Shown: piece after piece, positions 4,005 to 6,571 of the stretch
Layout of the letters: the number at the start of each line of letters is the position of its first letter
How positions within the stretch are numbered: position 1 is the stretch's first letter
The notes under the pieces: model-generated
What the model saw: only the letters and a program-made list of their open reading frames with translations
The model's database searches: none
Told to the model about the DNA's origin: nothing
Assembly: GCA_035540915.1 (NCBI GenBank)
Contig: DATLFQ010000025.1
Span: forward strand, 1-6,571
Source: DATLFQ01 sp035540915
GTDB taxonomy: Bacteria; Actinomycetota; Acidimicrobiia; Acidimicrobiales; GCA-2861595
Length of the DNA stretch: 6,571 bases
Reading direction: 5' to 3'
Translations under genes and position numbers: made by a program

Positions 4005-6571
4005 CTACCGGGGGAACGCCCCCAGCGACACGACTGGGGAGTTGAGCCGGTTGGCGCCGGTGGAGCCGAGGAAGGCGGCGTCGCCGAAGGCGAACACGCC
4101 GCCGTCGGAGGCCACCATCCAGTAACCCCGGCCCGTCGAGGTCGCCTGCATCCCGACCACCGGGCGGGCCAGATTGACGGCGCCGGTGGAGCCGAGGAAG
4201 CGGGCGTCGCCGAAGGCGAACACCCCGCCGTCGGAGGCCGTCAGCCAGTACCCCCGGCCGGTGGGGGTGGCCGCCATGGACACCACGGGCCGGTTGAGAC
4301 GCAGCGCGCCGGTGGAGCCCTGGAAGCGGGCGTCGCCGAAAGCGAAGATCCCGCCGTCGGCCGCCACCAGCCAGTAGCCGGCGCCCGACGGCGAGCGTGC
4401 CATGCCGACGACGGGCGAGTTCAGGCGGAGGCCACCGGTGGACCCGAGGAAGCGGGCGTCGCCGAAGGCGAAGATGCCGCCGTCGGCGGCCACCAGCCAG
4501 TAGCCCCGGCCCGACGGCGTGGGCGCCATCCCGACGATCGGGCGGTTCAGTCGGGCCCCGCCCATGGAGCCGAAGAACTCGGCCTGCCCGAAGGCGAACA
4601 CGCCGCCATCGGCCGCCGCCGTCCAGTAGCCGCCCTGGCCCAGCTCCAGCACGAAGAGCCCGGAGTTCTCGTCGCTGATGACGACGTAGCCGGGGATGGT
4701 CTCGACTCCGACCACGCGGGCCTTGGCCGGCAGGAAGCCGATTGGATCGGGGGTGTCCGGCGGGACGAACGAGGCCACCTCACGGGGGGAGGCCGGGTTC
4801 GAGATGTCGAGCACCCGCAGCCCGTCGGCGTTCCAGGCGGCGTAGACGAGCGAGCCCTTCACCACCGTGTGGCCGACGGTGTAGATGCCGAGGTCGGGCG
4901 GCGGGAAGACCCGCGAGCCCGGCGAGCGGTAGGTGCCCACCGACGTCGGCGCCGCCGGGTTGGACATGTCCAGGATGCGCAGGCCGCCCCAGTCGCCCGG
5001 GCGGTCGATCATGGCGCCGGTGGCCACCGGGTTGGTGGTGCACAGCCCGCCGCTGATCGACGGGCACAGGCCGGCCCGGAGGGCGTCGCCCTCGGCCTGG
5101 TCCAGCGTGAAGTGGGGGATGGACAGCCCGGCCACGTTGCCGCCCGAGGAGATGCCGAACTCCGACGCCTGGAACGGCGCGGCGAAGCGGTGCGCCAGCA
5201 CGACGCCCACGGCGCCCTCGGCCTGGGCCCGCAGCACCCGCGCCGCGAACGGGCAGCTGGTCGCGGAGATGTCCGGTTGGGTCGACTCGACCTTGCCGCC
5301 GTCCACCAGGACGATGCGACCGGCCCCGCTGGCCAGGTACGGGTCGGCGGGGACGGGGGCGGCGGCCGTGCCCCGGGCCGGGCAGCCCCGGCCGACGTAG
5401 GCGATCTCGCCGGCCAGCTGCGCGCCCGGCTTGCGGTACACGGCGGCGGTGTCCTCCGGGTCGAACAGCGTGAACATGGCCTCGCAGGCGAATCGGGTTC
5501 CGGCGAGGGACGCCGGCGAGTCGATGCGGAGCACGCTGTCGGGGGCGATGAAGTCCTCCTCGGAGACGACCGCCACCGGCCGGCCGCCGACCTCGCCGAG
5601 GGACACGAACGCGGCGTTGCCCTCGACGGTTCGTTGCGCCGGGTAGTCGAACTGGCCGACCACACTCACCGCCGCCGGGTTGGTGATGTCGACGGTGATG
5701 AGGCCGTCGTCCATGTACGCGATGTGCGCCCGGGTGCCGGTGCCGTCGGTGACGACCGAGTGGTTGTTGCTGAACCGTCGGCACCCGTTGTTGGAGAAGG
5801 GAGAGGGCCGTTCACCCAGTGGCGGCCAGGCGCCGGCCAGGGTGGGGCTGCGGGGGTCGGTGACGTCGACTATCCGGAGGTCTCCGTTGCGGCTGTTCAC
5901 CACCGGGTGGGAGGCCAGCGGCTCGCTCGACACCGACAGGACCCGCCCGTCGGCCCGCTGGACCAGGGAGACGGAGTGCTGGCCCACCGCGCATCGGGCC
6001 GTGCCCGTTGGGGGCCCGCACGGCGGCGCCTCCGGGGGCGCCTCGGCCACGTCCGCCTCGTAGCGCCCGAGGAACGCCGGCGCGGACGGGTCGGTGATGT
6101 CGTAGTAGGCGACGCCGCGATGGTTGGTGGCCGAGGTCGGTGAGCAGGTGGTCGGTCCCTGGTGCGACGGCCCGTCGTCGAGCGCCACGGCCAGCAGGTC
6201 CCCGCTGAACGACGGCGTGGCGACTCGGATTGCGTCCACGTCGATGGCGGCGACGCCCGGGTCCAGGGGGATGGTGGACGCCACGCGCGGGGCGCGCGGC
6301 TGCGAGACGTCCACCACCTTCACGCTGTGGCCCGTGAAGCAGGGCAGGGGGTTGTAGCGCTCGCTGTGGTCGCCGGTGTCGGGCACCAGGCCGGCGCCCA
6401 CCACCACGGTGGTGCCGACGACGGCCAGGTCCCCGTTCAGCCCGCCGCCCCCGAGGTCGTGGCGGCCGACCACCCGCAGCGCCGCCTCGCCGGCCGCGGC
6501 CGATGGCGACGTCTGGGCAACTGCGCCGGTGCCCGGCCACAGGGCCGGGCACCGGCGCAGTTGCCCAGACG
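4005..6571 (-). CDS. Exported LVIVD beta-propeller protein with PA domain and five C-terminal GYW repeats (5' end missing)
   Basis: The frame stays open from TAG (4005-4007) to the right edge. A GTG at 6473 gives 822 residues but falls inside a propeller strand (ALRVVGRHDL), and the upstream frame reads GTGAVAQTSPSAAAAGEA, like the end of a signal peptide and an Ala-rich linker, so the true start is probably outside. Residues from about 6538 outward come from a fold-back repeat and may be false. Numbering from GTG 6473: LVIVD motifs at 49-65, 121-136, 199-214, 258-273, 498-513 and 552-568 (VVDVSQPRAP, YYDITDPSAP, IVDVTDPRSP, VDITNPAAV, LDMSNPAAP, LDISNPASP); a PA domain at about 350-468; GYW repeats at 615-822. 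Ten cysteines and no membrane segment suit an extracytoplasmic protein. LVIVD proteins are surface or secreted proteins without known catalysis; the PA domain may bind peptides or partners. It converges on the small plus-strand gene. Confidence 0.88.
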   Translation of the reverse strand, partial: SGQLRRCPALWPGTGAVAQTSPSAAAGEAALRVVGRHDLGGGGLNGDLAVVGTTVVVGAGLVPDTGDHSERYNPLPCFTGHSVKVVDVSQPRAPRVASTIPLDPGVAAIDVDAIRVATPSFSGDLLAVALDDGPSHQGPTTCSPTSATNHRGVAYYDITDPSAPAFLGRYEADVAEAPPEAPPCGPPTGTARCAVGQHSVSLVQRADGRVLSVSSEPLASHPVVNSRNGDLRIVDVTDPRSPTLAGAWPPLGERPSPFSNNGCRRFSNNHSVVTDGTGTRAHIAYMDDGLITVDITNPAAVSVVGQFDYPAQRTVEGNAAFVSLGEVGGRPVAVVSEEDFIAPDSVLRIDSPASLAGTRFACEAMFTLFDPEDTAAVYRKPGAQLAGEIAYVGRGCPARGTAAAPVPADPYLASGAGRIVLVDGGKVESTQPDISATSCPFAARVLRAQAEGAVGVVLAHRFAAPFQASEFGISSGGNVAGLSIPHFTLDQAEGDALRAGLCPSISGGLCTTNPVATGAMIDRPGDWGGLRILDMSNPAAPTSVGTYRSPGSRVFPPPDLGIYTVGHTVVKGSLVYAAWNADGLRVLDISNPASPREVASFVPPDTPDPIGFLPAKARVVGVETIPGYVVISDENSGLFVLELGQGGYWTAAADGGVFAFGQAEFFGSMGGARLNRPIVGMAPTPSGRGYWLVAADGGIFAFGDARFLGSTGGLRLNSPVVGMARSPSGAGYWLVAADGGIFAFGDARFQGSTGALRLNRPVVSMAATPTGRGYWLTASDGGVFAFGDARFLGSTGAVNLARPVVGMQATSTGRGYWMVASDGGVFAFGDAAFLGSTGANRLNSPVVSLGAFPR
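4008..4631 (-). repeat. Five tandem 42-residue GYW repeats
   Basis: Units start at 4631, 4505, 4379, 4253 and 4127, each 126 bp; the last is 40 residues and ends the protein. The consensus is GYWLVAADGGIFAFGDARF, then LGSTG, a variable A/G-x-x-L-N/A, and RPVVGMA.TPSGR. The first unit is the most divergent (GQAEFFGSMGG). Similar repeats are widespread in actinobacterial exported proteins at the C-terminus of unrelated domains; a carbohydrate- or wall-binding role, or a small propeller, is plausible but not shown here. Bases such as GCGGGCGTCGCCGAA recur in units 2-4, so the array is also a DNA repeat. Confidence 0.9.
5070..5426 (-). other. PA (protease-associated) domain inserted in the LVIVD propeller
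   Basis: Residues about 350-468 show the PA pattern: AGEIAYVGRGCP, a loop, GRIVLVDGG, then CPFAARVLRAQAEGAVGVVL and, after a variable stretch, LSIPHFTLDQAEGDALRAGL. The core of hydrophobic strand, C-x-F-x-x-R-V-x-x-A-Q-x-x-G-A, and a later I-P-x-F is diagnostic. PA domains are usually attached to subtilisin or M28-type peptidases or to sorting receptors. Here there is no peptidase; the domain splits the LVIVD series between its fourth and fifth motifs. Confidence 0.85.
6510..6571. repeat. Perfect 29-bp inverted repeat at the right edge
   Basis: Bases 6510-6538 and 6543-6571 are exact reverse complements (29 of 29) around the 4-nt loop ACAG, and the outer arm ends at the final base of the window. 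The inner arm continues the reading frame of the LVIVD gene sensibly (GTGAVAQTS), while the outer arm reads as unlikely sequence (GQLRRCPAL). A fold-back copy created in library preparation or assembly explains this best. A real hairpin inside the start of the gene is the alternative. Confidence 0.9.

Noticed and set aside
4780..5784. A minus-strand His/Arg/Gly/Pro-rich open frame inside the LVIVD gene
   Set aside because: It is a shifted-frame shadow; the true frame carries LVIVD and PA motifs across the whole interval.
3924..6143. A plus-strand open frame of about 740 codons
   Set aside because: It is antisense to the LVIVD-PA-GYW gene. Its repeated GVAEGE..AVGG pattern is the GYW array read from the other strand, and no protein family is recognisable.
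6473..6473. GTG at 6473 as the true start of the LVIVD gene
   Set aside because: It falls in the middle of a propeller strand, has no clear RBS, and the upstream in-frame codons read like a signal-peptide end and linker; the real start is probably beyond the window.

Overview
The window is a high-GC (roughly 70% by eye) actinobacterial-type fragment with strong G/C third-position bias, GTG starts and AGGAGG-like ribosome binding sites. The C-terminal GYW repeats and the wealth of extracytoplasmic beta-propeller proteins would fit Acidimicrobiia or a related soil or aquatic actinobacterium. That placement is inference from protein style, as no marker gene is present.

Layout: (1) 1-3464, minus strand: one continuous reading frame of at least 1154 codons, cut by the left edge. 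It encodes a predicted lipoprotein with an SBBP-associated N-terminal domain, seven SBBP repeats of about 66 residues, an IPT/TIG domain and at least six Kelch blades. (2) 3465-3597: a 133-bp divergent intergenic region with candidate promoters on both strands. (3) 3598-3822, plus strand: a 74-residue Lys/Asp-rich protein resembling MT0933/Rv0909-type 'antitoxins', with no toxin partner in view. (4) 3823-4004: a convergent intergenic gap with only weak hairpins. (5) 4005 to the right edge, minus strand: a secreted-type LVIVD beta-propeller protein with an inserted PA (protease-associated) domain and a C-terminal array of five 42-residue GYW repeats; its 5' end is missing. (6) 6510-6571: a perfect 29-bp inverted repeat with a 4-nt loop ending exactly at the last base, most simply a fold-back artefact at a contig end.

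The two large genes are both probable cell-surface or exported proteins built from tandem beta-propeller blades. They are separated by the small plus-strand gene and do not form an operon with it or, visibly, with each other. No enzyme with a recognisable active site, no mobile element, no RNA gene and no CRISPR array was seen. I did not find a convincing new biological system; the points of interest are the domain combinations, the repeat evolution and the likely assembly artefact at the right end. Long plus-strand open frames opposite both large genes are antisense shadows.
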